In this document: positions 38,044 to 49,658 of the stretch, piece by piece
Layout: each line of letters begins with the position of its first letter
How positions within the stretch are numbered: the stretch's first letter is position 1
NCBI GenBank assembly: GCA_000310025.1
Contig: FN649734.1
Location: 3,805,616-3,869,615, forward strand
Source of the DNA: Ectocarpus siliculosus
Taxonomy: Eukaryota > Sar > Phaeophyceae > Ectocarpales > Ectocarpaceae
Direction of reading: 5' to 3'
Length of the DNA: 64,000 nucleotides
Position numbers and translations under genes: made by a program
Notes under the pieces: generated by a model
Database searches by the model: none
What the model saw: only the letters and a program-made list of their open reading frames with translations
Told to the model about the DNA's origin: nothing

Positions 38044-39529
38044 GGTAGCCTCGATCCTGTTGCTTGGTGACTTACGCGTGTGATCCTGGATCCTGCTGGA
38101 TTTCCGAGAGGTTCGTACAGCAGTCCCGGGGGGGTCTCCTTGGGAGAAGTTAGTCACGGGGCACCGTATTGCAGCTACTGCTGTTGTTGTTGTCGTGTCA
38201 GTTGCTAGTCCCCAAATCTAGCAAAGACGCTATATGTCAGAGGAACGAATGTGCATGTCTGCATGTCTGATGCAGAACGCGTGCCACCCCCTGCTCCTCC
38301 CTCTCTAAACGACAAAGACGGAGTCAATCGGGAGAAGTTCCTGTCGAGGTGAGCTTGGTTCCAGTGGTGACGGCGGTGACGATTGTGGTGGAGTTGCCCC
38401 GCGTCGGGCCGCCGTTGTTCCAGGTCATAGGGTACAGGAAGGGCTTATGTACATTCCGTGCCGACTTCCGACACACCGCTAACCTTCTCGAGCTGAAGGA
38501 TCAGTTTGTCGGTCTATCACGTGTCGCCGATATCACTAAGGACAGTAAGGAACAGAGGAGCGAGGGTTTCGCCGAGATCACTTGCAACTTTCTGCGGAAG
38601 AACGCGTGGATTTTTTTTTTTTTTTGTCAGACCCATTTTATGGTTTCAAAATGGGCAGAGTAAGACCCTTCTTCATGGAAACAGAATCTTGCAAATATAT
38701 CTTGGCATTTTGACCCAACATTTGCGCACAATATATATTCGCCAAGATTTGCAGTATCGCGATTTATGGGGGAAATATGTTGAATGTTGAAAAAGCGGCG
38801 AGTTGTTCCACTCTTCTGCTTGAAGTTGATAAAGGCACAACGGCCACTTGGTCCATAGAAAATGCCGAGGTGTGGCGAAAAGTGAGCATGACGTAGTTGT
38901 AGAAGGGGGGTCCCTCCCCCAGCTGTATTGCCTCAACACTATGGATGGATACGTGGATACTAGCGATGGGCGCCTACCTGGGGTGCAAAATAGAAGCCGT
39001 TGCCCACGAGCTCATGTCAAGCGGAGAAACAAAATATTGTTCCATTGCTGTCCAACTGACAAGAAAGTGCATCAACCCGAGGCCAATGACACCCATGCAC
39101 GTATCTCACTATGTAGCAGGCGTACCGAGCTCAAACCTCCGGCACTGTCATCTGCACTCACGGATCTGGCTCGGGTGCAAACGGATTGGGTGTTGGGTGA
39201 TTCGATGAAGAGATAGAAGCGTCGCACACGACAGAGCTGTGTTGGCAAAACTTTCCTCCTCCTCTCTTTTTCTACTTCAAAATAAAGTACTCTTTTGAAC
39301 GGTCCCTCGACCGTCTGGTGATGACGCACGTGGAACGAGCCAGGGCAAATTCGCATTTTTTTCGCGCGCCTTGGTCGTTTTCGTTCGATGTCGGCGCCAC
39401 AGGCGCAGACACAGTGACGCCAGGGTGCGTTAGAGACCCTTGCGAGTGTGCCATGTGCAGATTTCATGGCGTTATGGGCGTTTAGGTTGACTGACCCTCG
39501 GTGATCGCGCCGCACCCAGGCAAGATTTG

Positions 39530-39735
39530 TCACGCTGCCTCAAGATTTGTCGGAAGGCTCATTTCAACAGATCTTGGGCCAAGATTTGTTCGAAAGGGCA
39601 GATTTCGGGCCTCATGAAATTTTGGCCAAGATATATCGGAAGATTTTGCTCCCATAAATCGTGAAAATGACAGATCTTGGCCAAGATCAAGATTGATCGA
39701 CAAGATTTCGTTCCCACAAATCGGGGTCTAAGGGT
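39530..39735. repeat. Cluster of degenerate CAAGATTTGTCG-like motifs
   Basis: About eight variants of ccaagatttgtcggaag / cagatcttggccaagat occur within 200 bp, some nearly palindromic. A comparable AT-rich cluster with aaagatttggcgaccataaa lies at 47,680-47,850, so this may be the end of a dispersed element. Confidence 0.6.
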
Positions 39736-40404
39736 TTGAACTCAAAGACACCACAGGGAGGTGCGAATCTCCAACGCTGTATCCACATGCGTTTCACTCA
39801 GGTAACGGTCACAGATATGGGGCGGTGCTTACGATCACCAGACAGACTGCGATGCTCGGTAAAGAGACAGAATCTCGAGATGAGATAGGGACAGAAGTGA
39901 AGAGTGAGAGGTGTGCAAGGGCACGCCCTCGCGCCCCTCTCGGACAAAAGTCACGGTCAGCGATCCGAGGAAGCCTCGTGGAAGACGGCTTTAGGTCCCT
40001 CGTAACGTTGCACGCTTCCTCGTGGCTCGGAGCGTTGGCGACATCGACATCGCTCCGAGAGACAATCTCTCCGAGGAGAACGTGGGGAACGTTCTCCAAG
40101 GTTGTAGGATTGGTGGTGAAAGACGTAGTGGGTTGGATTCGTAGAGTTGTTACCCACAAGAGCACCCATAAATAGGGCAATTTTTTTGTTAAGACACGGA
40201 AGAACTTGCAACAATTATCTATGTTTTAGAGGGGCAGAGCCGGATAGATGCCCTCCCACCAATCACCCGTCGAGTTTGTAAGACATTTTGTACGACAGAG
40301 ACAGATGATTGGGCGATGGGCACGACGCTCTCGGCAGAATCACCGACATCCTCTGCACAGCAGCACCATACACAGACAACATACGATACAACCAGCACAG
40401 CAGT

Positions 40405-40960
40405 ATAAGGACTGCTGTAGGCCAAGGGCAGCCAAAGGCACACATCATGGGAGGCGTTGGGTATGACTCTTGCAGCCCGTTGCCTGCTGTCGGCAGCACA
40501 AGCGAGTGACGACGCAAGTCAATCCGCGGTCCGTCTGCATCACCCTCAACCTACCGATCTTTGGAGCTTCCCACCCAGACGCATCCCCATAACAGAGAAA
40601 ACGAGACCTACACGCTGCTGTAGGCCAAGACCGGCCAAAGGCACACATCATAGCTGGCGTCGGAAGCTATTTTTAGACCCCGAGGCCTACTGCTAGCAGT
40701 GTAAGCGAGGGAACATGCGAGTGCACACAAGTCAGATCGCTGTCTGCGGTCTCTTCTTCTGCCGGCCAATCTTTACTTCCACAACAGACGCACCCCAGAA
40801 ACAGAGACAAGTGAGACGTACACAGCGCTGTAAACCAAGGGCGGCCACATACACACGTCGTGGGAGGGGTCCGGGCCAATTTTTGGAGCCCGTTGCCCTC
40901 TGCTAGTGAAAGCGAAGAAAAGCAAGTGCGCACCCATGCACAGCAGCAGAAGCGGCAGCA
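40405..40960. repeat. Three diverged tandem copies of a unit of about 205-215 bp
   Basis: The landmark ctgctgtaggccaagggcag ... ccaaaggcacacatcat starts near 40409, near 40615 (ctgctgtaggccaagaccgg) and near 40828 (gcgctgtaaaccaagggcgg). Each is followed 60-80 bp later by a cctgctgtcggcag / cctactgctagcag / ccctctgctagtg segment. Copies differ by substitutions and small indels. Confidence 0.7.
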
Positions 40961-41159
40961 ACAGCAAGCAACAGCAGCAGCAGCACTGCTGCCGCTGAGC
41001 TGATGATGATGAGAGCTAAATGGCGCTCCCATTCATCCCCTGACTGACTGGTGGTATCGGATGAGGTGTAAGCGTGCGCACTGGTAACCTACGTGGTGGT
41101 GTAGGCTCCGTCCATATCTATCTACTCTTGCTTTGATGTCTCTCTCCGACCCTTTTCTT

Positions 41160-42450
41160 TTCGCGCTTCGCGCGAAATAACAGTTATTTCATTTATCTTT
41201 TTCCTAGAATCGCAGCATTTTCTCCCGGCCGGGAAATGCTCTCTCGAGCGCTCTCAGGCCACCACGCTTATTCACTTGGTTTCAGAGTGCAGTCCGGACC
41301 GTTCGAGCGCTGACAGGCCAGCATTTCGCATTTTGCAGTTTTCGCAATTTTGACGCTCGGAGCGCAGTTCCTTCGGTCCGATGTGCTCTATCGTCCTCTC
41401 CAATGCCATTCCGTTCGTCTCTGCCTTCTTTTTTCTCTACCGGTCTCGCTGTCTCGCCGTCCGTCGAGTCGTGAGAGACGCTCTTTCTCTCTCTCTCTCT
41501 TCGGCGCTTTTTCTCTCTCTCCTCTCTCGGAATTAGAATCGAAACCAGAGTCCGAATGGGCGGTACAACTATATTATTATGGTACCAGGTATATTTATTT
41601 TTTCCCCGTTTCTCTCTCTGTCTGTATCTGTGATTCTCTCTCCGTCTCTGTGTCTGTCTGTGTGTCTTTCTCTGCCTTCTCCCTCTCTCATTTGTTTCCT
41701 GTCTCTCTTTTTCTGTCTCTCGCTATCTCCCTCTGTCGCACACACAATAATACCTATAATTTTTACACGTGTGTCACACATATTTTGCACCGTGTGTGCG
41801 GCTCTTTTCTCATATATAATGAATAACATATCTTCATCTTTCCTCATATGAATATCTTTTTCCGGAATCTTTATTTCGTTTATCTTTTTCCTAGAATCGC
41901 AGCATTTTCTGTGGGCCAGGGATCGTTCTCTCGAGCGCTCTCAGGCCACCACGCTTAATCACTTGCTTTCAGAGTGAAGTACCGACCGTTCGAGCACTCA
42001 CAGGCCAGCATTTCGCATTTTGCAGTTTTCGCAATTTTGTCGCTCGGAGGGCAGTTCCTTCGGTCCGATGAGCTCTACGGTCTTCTCCAATACCATTCCA
42101 TTGGTCTCTGCCTTCTTTTTTCTCTTCCGGCCTCGCTGTCTCGCCTTCCGTCCTTCCCGTCGTGAGGGACACTCTCAGTCTCTCACTCTCTCTCTCTCTC
42201 TTCGGCGCTTTTTCGCTCTCTCCTCTCTCGGAATCAGAGTCGGAAGCAGAATCGGAAGCAGAGTCGGAATGGGAGGTACAACTTTTTTCTATTTTTTTTC
42301 CGTTTCTCTCTTTGTCTGTGTGTCTTTCCCTGCCTTCTCACTCTCTCCTTTGTTTTGTATCTCTTTCTTTTTCTGTCTCTCTCTATCTCTCTCTGTCACA
42401 CCCAATAATACCTATAATACCTATTTACACGTGTGTCGCATGATATATTT
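41160..42450. repeat. Direct duplication of a CT-rich module of 600-700 bp
   Basis: The sequence from about 41,190 (tttatctttttcctagaatc) to about 41,870 is repeated from about 41,880 to 42,440 in the same order: tcgagcgctctcaggccacc, gcatttcgcattttgcagtt, cagttccttcggtccgatg, CT-rich tract, then acacaataatacctataat. A third partial copy is at 44,700-45,200. Ser/Leu-rich frames inside are microsatellite artefacts. Confidence 0.85.
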
Positions 42451-42576
42451 TTTCGGAATCCATCGGGGTTCGGTCAACGAGCGGTGCATGAGGTTCGTTA
42501 GGTGGTGTCCGGATATTCTTAGGGTTTTCGCGCACAAAGGTAATGGCAATTTCCTAGAGTCTTTCGCCACAAACCA

Positions 42577-44363
42577 GTGAATCGCTCCGTACAACATTTG
42601 GCTGCTTTCCAAAACAACTGCCACATGTGTTTTGACGTCTGTACAGCAGCGGCAGTAGTTCAATACATTTACAAATACATTAACAAGGGCGCAGACTTTA
42701 TCAAGGCTAAGATCCTGTGCGACGGCGATGAAATAGAGGCCTGCCGTTCAGCGCGATACATTTCAGCTGCTGAATCTGCGTGGCGCTTGCTGGGTAGACA
42801 GTTGCGCCAGCTGTTTTTTACGCTCATTCTTGACGGAGCCCCTGCCAACCTTCTTTGGGAGCATTTCAATAAGGACTTTACATCAGATTGGCGCATGTCC
42901 ATGACCGATCTGGATGCCGATAACGCCGCCCTTTGCGAAATCGATCTCGGGTTACAGCACCATGGACGAACGAACGTTATCGTTGGACTGCCTGCCGTAA
43001 TCCATCGAGACACCCAATACTTTCGTTTCAAGCACATGTTCAATCCGGAGCAAATGCGCATGTTTGTTGCCGAGCATCTCCCAAACTTCACCGTCGAGCA
43101 ACGTCATGTTTACGATAGCGTGGTAAACAGCGTGTCATCAGGATCGTCTAACGTATTTATGATAGACGCGCCTGCTGGGACGGGTAAGACATACACGGAG
43201 AGCGTACTATGCGCCCACCTACGATCACTCAGTAAATTAGCCCTTTGTGTTGCCAGTACGGGCATCGCAGGTCTCCAACTACCTGGTGGGTGGATTGCGC
43301 ACTCCATGTTCAAACTACCTCTGGATGAAAAGAATGTCAGCGGTGCAACGTGCAGTATCTCCGCTGAGTCGCAACGAGCAGAAGTATTACGGAAGTGTGA
43401 CCTTATTGTTTGGGACGAAATTTATTGTTTGGGACGAAATCCCAATGAGCCATCGTTTTTCTGTCGAAGCTCTTCATCTTACACTCAAAGATCTTATGGG
43501 CAATAACATTATCATGGGAAGAAAGAATATCTCGCTAAGCGGGGATCTACGCCAGATAGGGCCTGTCGTCAAACATGGCGGGCCCGCGGAAACAATTGAT
43601 GCGTCCATCATTTCTAGTCCGCTTTGGAAACATGTACGTCGTATGCGTCTTACCATCGCAGCGCGATCGAGAGGACGCAGCGTACGCGGCGTTCGTCCGA
43701 AATATCGGTGTTGGTACCCAACCGCATGTTACAACAGACGACGGCGTCGATGCCGTGCCATTGACATACGTTCATAGCATGCCAAACATAGCCTCTGAAC
43801 GATTCGTCCTTGGCAACACAGACTATTTTGAAGAATTGATCAATTTCGTGCATCCGGACATTCTCGACGCCGACCCGACTGAGTTCAAGGCTAGAGCCAT
43901 CCTTTCGTCAACCAACGCTACCATAGACACCATTAACGCACACGTCCTTGACATCCTTCCAGGAGACCTTCTCACAGCATACAGTTGTGACACCGTCGAT
44001 GCTGACGCGACTGACGACGGTTTGGGTTTCGTTGCCGCAGCTGACCTCCACGCTACTGACGTCTCTGGTGTACCGCCTCATGCATTGGATTTGAAACTGA
44101 ACTGCATTGTCATGATCACACGAAACCTATAAACTTCAAGCAGGGCTTGGTCAATGGTCAGAAGGCTATCGTTCGTGGATTCTCAAACACGAATTGTGCA
44201 TGTAGAACTACTAGACGGTCTCTCAACGCTCGTTCTCATCCCACGCATTCGCTTCAAGACTAAAGTCGGCAGCAATGGTATTGCTTTCTCACGATTGCAG
44301 CTTCCTCTGCGCGTGAGCTACGCGCTAGCCATCGTTTTGTCGGAGTTGCAAATTGCGCACTAG
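42577..44363 (+). pseudogene. Helitron-type (PIF1-like) helicase relic, frameshifted
   Basis: The frame 42577-43506 reads VQYIYKYINKGADFIKAKIL and CRSARYISAAESAWRLLGRQ, the region that follows the Rep motif in Helitron proteins. The Walker A motif IDAPAGTGKTYT and the Walker B-like LIVWDEI follow. A 19-bp tandem duplication at 43403-43440 throws the frame. The sequence resumes as VWDEIPMSHRFSVEALHLTL and SLSGDLRQIGPVVKHGGPAE, shifts again near 43650, and continues to ALDLKLNCIVMITRNL, ending at a stop at 44130. A last piece (44154-44363) reads KAIVRGFSNTNC / HVELLDGLSTLVLIPRIRF in two frames, matching a helicase C-terminus. The N-terminal replication-initiator (HUH) domain is missing, so the copy is truncated and non-functional. 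Confidence 0.8.
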
Positions 44364-44699
44364 CGTGCGTTGTTACACGCCTGCTGTCCTTTGTTGCTTA
44401 GGACGCGTGGGCGTTTATCGTTCCTTTGGACCTAAGCGTGTCGCCTTCGCGTAATCGGCACCATGAACGAAGTGCATGTGCCTGCGTGCTACCGTAGGTA
44501 CACGCCTGCTGTGTGAATGACCTTTGTTGCGTCGGACGCGTGGGAGTTCGTCCCTTCCTTAGTCGTACGCGTATCATTGGGTGCGGTCGTTGTCGCTTAT
44601 TGGTGGTCGAGACTATAGGCTGCGTGTCGCCATATAGGACTGTCCTGGGTGTAGGTGTGTCGATTGCCTTTTGCGAGGCGAGTTTGTCTGCTTGCCAGA

Positions 44700-45200
44700 G
44701 TGTCGTCTTTCGTCTCTGCCTTCTTTTTTCTCTACCGGTCTCGCTGTCTTGCCGTCCGTCGAGTCGTGAGAGACGCTCTCTCTCTCTCTCTCTCTCTCTC
44801 TTCGGCGCTTTTTCTCTCTGTCCTCTCTCGGAATTAGAATCGGAACCAGAGTCCGAATGGGCGGTACAACTTTATTATTTTGGTACCAGGTATATATATA
44901 TATTTTCCCCGTTTCTCTCTCTGTCTGTATCTGTGATTCTCTCTCCGTCTCTGTGCCTGTCTGTGTGTCTTTCTCTGCCCTCTCCCTCTCTCATTTGTTT
45001 CCTGTCTCTCTTTTTCTGTCTCTCTCTATCTCCCTCTGTCACACACACAATAATACCTATAATTTTTACACGTGGATTATTTTGCACGTGTGTGCGGCTC
45101 TTTTCTCATATGAATAACATATCTTTATCTTTTCTCATGTGAATATCTTTTTCCGGAATCTTTTTCCGGAATCCATCGGCGTTCGGTCAACGGGCGGTGA
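44700..45200. repeat. Third, partial copy of the CT-rich module
   Basis: From cgtctctgccttcttttttc near 44710 through ggaatccatcggcgttcggt near 45165 it follows the module at about 41,430-41,870, and the junction motif to the helicase copy at about 42,455. It precedes the second helicase copy as the earlier module precedes the first. Confidence 0.85.
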
Positions 45201-45713
45201 GCTTCGGTAGATCTTCTTAGGGTTTTCGCTCCCGCTCACGCGCGCCCTCGCGCCGTCCGCGCAAGCTCCCACTCCATCCCACACCATTCTCTCGCGCACT
45301 CGAGTATGGCGTCGTACAACATTTTTGCGTCTACTCCGCCCAGCACCAAGCGGAATTCAACATGCTTACGTATCTCGACTACAACGAAATGTACATAGTC
45401 AAGAAGGAGAAAGCGCGCACAAAATGCGTATACTATAGAGATACATACCGCAATTTTGTTACGCCACGTTCTTCTGAAAAGCATGTCGCACGTGTGTCGG
45501 CCATGTCCCCTCTGATAAAGGTGACGTTTTTTACCTGCGCTTACTTCTACACCACAAGCCCGCAAGATCATTTCAGCAATTACGAACTCACGAAGACGTT
45601 GTGTATGACACCTTTCAGGACGCCGCTAGAGCCATGGGTATATAATCAAACACAAAGTATGCCTAGAGGAGGCCATTATTTTCAAGACGGGTAGACGGTT
45701 GCGCCAGCTATTT

Positions 45714-46400
45714 GTTACGCTCATAATATTCTTGACGGCGCACCTGCAAAACTTCTATGGGAGCATTTCAACAAGGAAATCACGGCAGATTTGCGCATGT
45801 CCATGACCGATCTCGATGCCGATAACGCAGCCCTTCGCGAAATCGATCTCGGGTTACAGCACCATGGACGCACCAACGTAATCGTTGGACTGCCTGCCGT
45901 AATCCATCTAGACACGGAGTACTTGCGTTTCAAGCACATGTTTGATCCGGAGATAATGCGCATGTTTGTTGCCGAGCATCTCCCAAACTTCACCGCCGAG
46001 CAACGTCATGTTTACGATAGCGTCGTTACCAGCGTGTCACCAGGTTCGTCTAACGTATTTATTCATGATAGACGCGCCTGCTGAAACGGTAAAGACATAC
46101 ACGGAGAGCGTACTATGCGCCCACCGACGATCACTTCGTAAATTAGTGCTCCGTGTTGCGAGTACGGGTATCGCAGGTCTCCAACTACCTGGGGGGGTGG
46201 ACTGCGCACTCCATGTTCAAACTACCACTGGATGAAAACAATGTCAGCGGTGCGACGTGCAATATACCCGCTGAATCGCAACGAGCAGAAGTATTACGGA
46301 AGTGTGACCTTATTGTTTGGGACGAAATCCCAGTGAGCCATCGTTTTTCTGTCGAAGCTCTTCATCTTACACTCAAGATCTTATGGGCAATAACATGATC
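45714..46400 (+). pseudogene. Second, truncated copy of the Helitron-type helicase
   Basis: It is co-linear with about 42,795-43,510 at high identity (MSMTDLDADNAALREIDLGL, EAEHLPNF-type block). It lacks the 19-bp duplication, so VWDEIPVSHRFSVEALHLTL is intact here. The Walker A region is shifted and altered (a four-base insertion before the GATAGACGCG stretch, then GCTGAAACGGTAAAG instead of GCTGGGACGGGTAAG). Homology stops at about 46,420 in unrelated sequence. It cannot encode a working helicase. Confidence 0.8.
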
Positions 46401-46981
46401 ATGGGAGGCAAGACTGAAGCGATCATCTATCATGTTGTCACACGACAGACAGAAATGCACGTCAAACGGGCATCCTCAACGACACATAACTTCCATTTAA
46501 CCTTCCACGATCCCCACACGTACCGTCCCCGTGTACCTTGGGACTCGCTCCATTGGGCGTGGCGGCGTAAGCCGCAAAAAAACTTGTATATATATATATA
46601 TTTGTTGGACCCCTTGTATGGGAGGAGCCTCAAAATGTTGGAAATAAATCTTCAAATGTTGTCAAACATTTGCGCGCGAATATCTGCCAGAGGAACATTT
46701 GAGTACCGTTTTTATGCGCAAAATATCTTATCGTGTGGGTTTCTCGGAATGCAACAGCAGTGCGGCGGGAATCGTGGTTTACTGCTACCAAACGATTTGT
46801 GACAGACAAACGACAAATGCGTCATGGAAACTGAATGTAACGAGCTCGCAAAGGGCTCCCCACAACCCTTGATGCACTGAGCTGGTGCTGTGCCCGCCAA
46901 TATGTGGCGATAGCGCTCCGGGCGTGCGAGAAAAAATGTTCTCGGTGTCGAAAAGAGACCAAAACGTGCGTCAGCGCTTCC
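46401..46981. other. Unassigned sequence between helicase relic and fold-back element
   Basis: It contains a short TA run (46587-46601). No recognisable gene. Confidence 0.4.
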
Positions 46982-47443
46982 CAACGGCAAAAAGTCGGCC
47001 GCTTGAGAGAACACGTGAGTACAAAACTATCCAGCTCTCGTCCTCTAGATCATCGATTCATGTTTTGTCTTCTTGGGTGTCTTCTCCATCAACGACTCTC
47101 ATCCGGTTGCGCGTGGGTTGGCAGTGGCCGTGCTCAGCCGGCAGGGAGGCACATCGTTGTGCGCGCAAAGGTTTGGACACAACGTTTTTTTCGGTCTATT
47201 TTTTCACTTGAATATAGAGGGCTTGTTCCTCCGTCCCAAAAAGACTTTTTCACCACATCGAGTTCACAGCGACGCGCCTCCCTGCCTGTTGAGTACGTCC
47301 ACTGCAGAACCACGCACACCCGGATGAGAGCCGTTGATGGAGAAGACACCGAAGAAGACAAAACGTGAATCGATGGTCTAGAGGACGAGAGCTGGATAGT
47401 TTTGTACTCACCTCTCCTCTCAAGCAGCCGACTTTTTGCCGTT
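46982..47443. repeat. Fold-back element: inverted arms of about 180 bp with spacer of about 100 bp
   Basis: The left arm (46982-47161) contains agtacaaaactatccagctc and tcatgttttgtcttcttggg. The right arm (47264-47443) contains the reverse complements gagctggatagttttgtact and cgaagaagacaaaacgtgaa, in reversed order. Arms are similar but not identical. This shape suits a non-autonomous DNA transposon or an inverted duplication. Apparent frames on both strands mirror each other through the palindrome. Confidence 0.85.
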
Positions 47444-47679
47444 CGGAGACACAACCCATGTATTCTCCGTGCCCTCCGAACCACCCCTGTCTGTTTGTTT
47501 CTTTGTGCACGCTTGACAAGTTCCCGTCATGTATCAGCCGGCAACCCATTGGCACGATGACTCTAGGGTTGTCCGGATCCCTCTGTGAGCTTGCTACGTT
47601 GAGTGTGCGCTGCACAGTGGTTGGTGTTTAGGACGGAAGGGGCGGTCGGCTACTAATCTCGCCGCTCTTGGAAAAACAT

Positions 47680-47880
47680 TTAGCGACCTGCCCCATTTCA
47701 AAATGTTTGTCGACTTTTGCTCCATTTGCCGAAGATTTTCTCCCACTAGACTAAAAGTGAAACAAAATCTTTATCCGCAAATGTTTGAAAATTTCGACAT
47801 TTTCGCAAAGATTTGGCGACCATAAACATGGGTCTCAGTACACATATTCGGACTGGGGCTTCAAATTTTTCCGTTTAGGC
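47680..47880. repeat. AT-rich motif cluster similar to that at 39.5-39.7 kb
   Basis: Several variants of aaatgtttg / aaagatttggcgaccataaa / acatttagcgacc occur. It immediately precedes the large array and shares flavour, though not clear identity, with the earlier cluster. Confidence 0.4.
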
Positions 47881-48303
47881 TGATTCTTGTACACCTGAAT
47901 TCCTTTCCTTCGTCGCGACCACCACAACGCGTTGGGCGAAAAACGTCACGGTCTCGGCTCGACCGCACCCAGGGTGGGTTGCACACGTCGGTCACTTGGG
48001 TCCATCGAGTGACGCACAAGCCACTGGTTTTCCCATCGTGACACTGACCAAGGCGTCGTTGGCGACGTTGTCACGCGCAACGGTTTGTGGGCCAACCCCT
48101 ACTTGTTTTCGTTGGGTACATCTCCAGACCATTCGATAAAACCGGTCATTCCCGACCGAAGTTCGTCCAAAGGCAGCGCACCTTTCGACGGACCCCGGTC
48201 AGCAATGTCCCGGCTTTATAGAATAGTCTAGCGACGTACCCAACGAAAACAAGCAGGGGTCGGCCCACAAGCCGTTGCGCGTGACTATGTCGCCTACGAC
48301 CCC

Positions 48304-48897
48304 TTGGTCGGTGTCACGATGGTAAAAACCAGCGGCCTCACACGGACCATCGCCCGTGAAATCGACGCGGTACCTGCGCCCCCTCCGCCACCGCCACCAC
48401 CAGTTCCATTCGTATCTCCAGCATACTTGGCTGTTTCGAATAGTGTCGAAGGATCCGTACGCGACCGCCCTCATTCCGCGTGCCGCACGCGTCGACGAGA
48501 TGCATGTCGAGCACGTCGCCCTCCCCTTTTTACTCTTGTGCAGCGACGCCGCCTTCGTCACAATCCTACACCCGAAGGCCGACGCCGGCGGTATTTGCTC
48601 GAGAGGGCAGGTTATGGTCCAAGCATCGAAGCTATCATCTACGTCACACAACCAATATCAAATCACGTCGTCGCGACCACCACAACGCGTTGGGCGAAAA
48701 ACGTCACAGTCTCGGCTCGACCGCACCCAGGGTGGGTTGCACACGTCGGTCACTTGGGTCCATCGAGTGACGCACAAGCCACTGGTTTTCCCATCGTGAC
48801 ACTGACCGAGGCGTCGTTGGCGACGTTGTCACGCGCAACGGTTTGTGGGCCAACCCCTACTTGTTTTCGTTGGGTACATCTCCAGACCATTCGATAA
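48304..48897 (+). CDS. Array ORF, copy 1 (Pro-rich protein of unknown function)
   Basis: A 197-codon frame starts MVGVTMVKTSGLTRTIAREI, has a short poly-Pro stretch (APAPPPPPPPPVPF), then Arg-rich sequence. It is repeated nearly unchanged at 49065-49658. Conservation of the frame between neighbouring units may simply reflect recent duplication of DNA. A competing plus-strand frame over the same DNA contains PRAARVDEMHVEHVALPFLL, which has better support as the ancestral coding frame. I regard this frame as doubtful. Confidence 0.2.
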   Translation: MVGVTMVKTSGLTRTIAREIDAVPAPPPPPPPPVPFVSPAYLAVSNSVEGSVRDRPHSACRTRRRDACRARRPPLFTLVQRRRLRHNPTPEGRRRRYLLERAGYGPSIEAIIYVTQPISNHVVATTTTRWAKNVTVSARPHPGWVAHVGHLGPSSDAQATGFPIVTLTEASLATLSRATVCGPTPTCFRWVHLQTIR

Positions 48898-49064
48898 AAC
48901 CGGATCATTCCCGACCGAAGTTCGTCCAAAGGCAACGCACCTTTCGACGGACCCCGGTCAGGAATGTCCCGGCTTCATAGAATATAGTCTAGCGACGAAC
49001 CCAACGAAAACAAGCAGGGGTCGGCCCACAAGCCGTCGCGCGTGACTATGTCGCCTACGACCCC

Positions 49065-49658
49065 TTGGTCGGTGTCACGATGGTAAAAACCAGCGGCCTC
49101 ACACGGACCATCGCCCGTGAAATCGACGCGGCACCTGCGCCCCCTCCGCCACCGCCACCACCAGTTCCATTCGTATCTCCAGCATACTTAGCTATTTCGA
49201 ATAGTGTCGAAGGATCCGTACGCGACCGCTTACATTCCGCGTGCCGCACGCGTCGACGAGATGCATGTCGAGCACGTCGCCCTCCCCTTTTTACTCTTGT
49301 GCAGCGACGCCTCCTTCGTCACAATCCTACACCCGAAGGCCGACGCGGGCGGTATTTGCTCGAGAGGGCAGGTTATGGTCCAAGCATCGAAGCTATCATC
49401 TACGTCACACAACCAATGTCAAATCACGTCGTCGCGACCACCACAACGCGTTGGGCGAAAAACGTCACGGTCTCTGCTCGACCGCACCCAGGGTGGGTTG
49501 CACACGTCGGTCACTTGGGTCCATCGATCGACACACAGGCCACTGGTTTTCCCATCGTGACACCGACCAAAGGGTCGTTGGCGACGTTGTCACGCGCAAC
49601 GGTTTGTGGGCCAATCCCTGCTTGTTGTCGTTGGGTACCTCGCCAGACCACTCTATAA
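49065..49658 (+). CDS. Array ORF, copy 2
   Basis: It is the same 197-codon frame as copy 1 with a handful of substitutions (for example EIDAAPAPP in place of EIDAVPAPP) and no stop. The same doubt applies. Confidence 0.2.
   Translation: MVGVTMVKTSGLTRTIAREIDAAPAPPPPPPPPVPFVSPAYLAISNSVEGSVRDRLHSACRTRRRDACRARRPPLFTLVQRRLLRHNPTPEGRRGRYLLERAGYGPSIEAIIYVTQPMSNHVVATTTTRWAKNVTVSARPHPGWVAHVGHLGPSIDTQATGFPIVTPTKGSLATLSRATVCGPIPACCRWVPRQTTL

Larger units (their letters stand above)
38044..41159. other. Gene-poor stretch upstream of the ankyrin gene
   Basis: It contains the presumed ankyrin-gene promoter at its left end. A plus-strand frame at 38349-38663 (including ELPRVGPPLFQVIGYRKGLC) and others up to about 120 codons lack recognisable domains. 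T runs (38611-38624) and the repeat families listed separately are the only structures I can support. Confidence 0.45.

Noticed and set aside
41350..42580. Plus-strand Leu/Ser-rich frames resembling signal peptides or membrane proteins
   Set aside because: They arise from CT-rich repeats duplicated three times in the window, with no motif beyond composition.
47134..47615. Frames on both strands with matching peptides (TIQLSSSRPSIHVLSS)
   Set aside because: The match on opposite strands is explained by the inverted arms of the fold-back element, not by two genes.
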